Positions 32,271 through 33,067 of a stretch of 33,067 bases of DNA are shown here, in pieces (the stretch's first letter is position 1; the number at the start of each line of letters is the position of its first letter). Source of the stretch: Embleya scabrispora DSM 41855 (GTDB taxonomy: Bacteria; Actinomycetota; Actinomycetes; Streptomycetales; Streptomycetaceae); contig NZ_KB889729.1 in NCBI RefSeq assembly GCF_000372745.1, forward strand, positions 1 through 33,067, given 5' to 3'. Below the pieces are notes generated by a model. The model did no database searches. It saw only the letters and a list, made by a program, of their open reading frames with translations, and was not told the DNA's origin. A program made the position numbers and the translations under genes.

Positions 32271-33067
32271 GTTGGGTGTCGTGGTGGCCGTGTGAGGATG
32301 TCGTGGGTCGGTAATGACGGGTGTGCCTGGTCGCGGCCGTGCAGGGCGCCGTTCGTGTCGTTTGGATGGTTTCCGGTGTCGTGGAGACGACGTCCTGCAG
32401 GGCAGCGTCCCACAACCTCCCATGCGTGCCCGGGAGTTGGCCGTGCCCGGTCCGTCGTGTGGGTTGGGGCGCTGTGCCGAGTGGAGGTGGTTGCTCTGCG
32501 GTGTCCCGATTCCTGCCCGGATTTTCCTTACAACTTTCGGGCTTTTCGATCGGGGCCGCCTGGGGTTGTCGTGCGGTGCAGGGCCTTCGTGGCGGAGATC
32601 GGGCATCGAGGGCCGGAGGGGCCGTCCAGGGGGGCTTGTCGGGGGTTCCCGGTGGTTTCCTGGGCGGGCTCTGATGGCCGTGGAGGGCCGGTGCGATGTA
32701 TCCGAGGGGTGGGTGCCGGCTCGGCCCGGCGGGCGCGATGGTGGGGCCGCGGAGCGGACCGTCCGGTGCAGGCGGGTCCGTGGATTTTCCCGGATCGTAC
32801 CCGGAGCAGATTTTGATGCATGGTCGTGTCCGTGCTGTGGTGCCCCGCCTATAATTGGAAGTGGCCGGCCGGTGGTGAAGTCGCCTGTTTCCAATGATGG
32901 TTGGCGATGACGGTTCCAAGTCCTGTGGTGTTGTGGAATGTTGGTTTGCTCCACGAGCCGGCGTCCCGGTCCGCCGACCCCGGGTGATACAGACCCGGAT
33001 GCGAACCCCCGTTGCTGCCAGCGCAGTTCCCGAGCAATGTGGTCGGGAGTCGAACACGCCCGGCGAG
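32271..33067. other. Right-end gap with isolated promoter-like and palindromic elements
   Basis: Apart from the partial repeat copy there is no supported gene. A perfect TATAAT stands at 32850-32855 but no -35 lies at the right distance. ATTGGAA (32854-32860) and TTCCAAT (32889-32895) form a 7-bp inverted repeat, with another TTCCAA at 32914. A leftward 62-codon frame (33037-32849, MLGNCAGSNGGSHPGLYHPG...) has less biased composition than its surroundings but no recognised family. Confidence 0.35.
32515..32705. repeat. Diverged partial third copy of the GT-rich repeat
   Basis: ATTTTCCTTACAACTTTCGG at 32521 followed by GTGGCGGA, GAGGGCCG, GTCGGGG, GGTGG and GTGGAGGGCC parallels the order of strings in copy B from 32007 to about 32205, with many differences. 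The alignment is by eye. No coding frame runs through it. Confidence 0.4.

Noticed and set aside
33025-33060. tRNA T-arm look-alike (GTTCGACTCCCGACC on the minus strand)
   Set aside because: The flanking bases do not pair as a T-stem, and no acceptor, anticodon or D arm can be built around it.

Overview
The window is very GC-rich. It has frequent GTG starts, gene pairs overlapping by 4 bases (ATGA/GTGA), twin-arginine-type signals and long intergenic stretches full of decayed transposon pieces. This fits a filamentous actinomycete chromosome (Streptomyces or a close relative), probably in an accessory region. The genus is inference; no rRNA or species marker is present.

Layout. (1) 1-2216: remains of a Tn3-family transposon. 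The frameshifted 3' end of the transposase, a class I methyltransferase and a resolvase-type serine recombinase lie side by side. (2) 2494-15382: a divergently arranged sugar-catabolic locus, the functional core of the window. Leftward run a secreted right-handed beta-helix protein, an SDR and a zinc-dependent dehydrogenase. Rightward run a FadR-type GntR regulator, a one-domain ABC ATPase, its permease and a lipoprotein binding protein, then a galactonate-dehydratase-like enolase-superfamily enzyme, a fumarylacetoacetase-fold (FAH) dehydratase, an aldehyde dehydrogenase of the 2-oxoglutarate-semialdehyde type and an SMP-30 lactonase. (3) 16105-23078: a small DUF6247-like protein, a serine beta-lactamase/DD-peptidase-fold hydrolase, a large FtsX-type ABC permease without an adjacent ATPase, and a divergent NarL-type two-component system. 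(4) 23927-33067: an AAA ATPase with an unusual tandem palindrome upstream, two copies of a decayed TniQ-like gene in a 1.3-kb direct duplication, a shattered TniA/TnsB-like transposase, a small overlapping gene pair encoding a membrane protein, and a MerR-PP2C phosphatase fusion followed by a 36-residue gene.

How the sugar genes work together (inference from family roles): an extracellular beta-helix enzyme may release sugar units, which the ABC system imports. A dehydrogenase (SDR or zinc enzyme) would oxidise the sugar to a lactone, and the SMP-30 protein would open it to an aldonate. The enolase-superfamily enzyme would dehydrate the aldonate to a 2-keto-3-deoxy acid. The FAH protein would give 2-oxoglutarate semialdehyde, and the aldehyde dehydrogenase 2-oxoglutarate. 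That is a Weimberg-type non-phosphorylative pentose route. Three copies of a GGT-NNN-ACC palindrome lie in and next to the divergent promoter region, where the GntR protein could control both arms. The regulator mRNA looks leaderless.

The right third is a transposon graveyard. A 4-kb segment with live-looking genes sits between two direct copies of the same TniQ-containing repeat. One copy carries a 33-bp palindromic insertion with a 9-bp target duplication, absent from the other copy.
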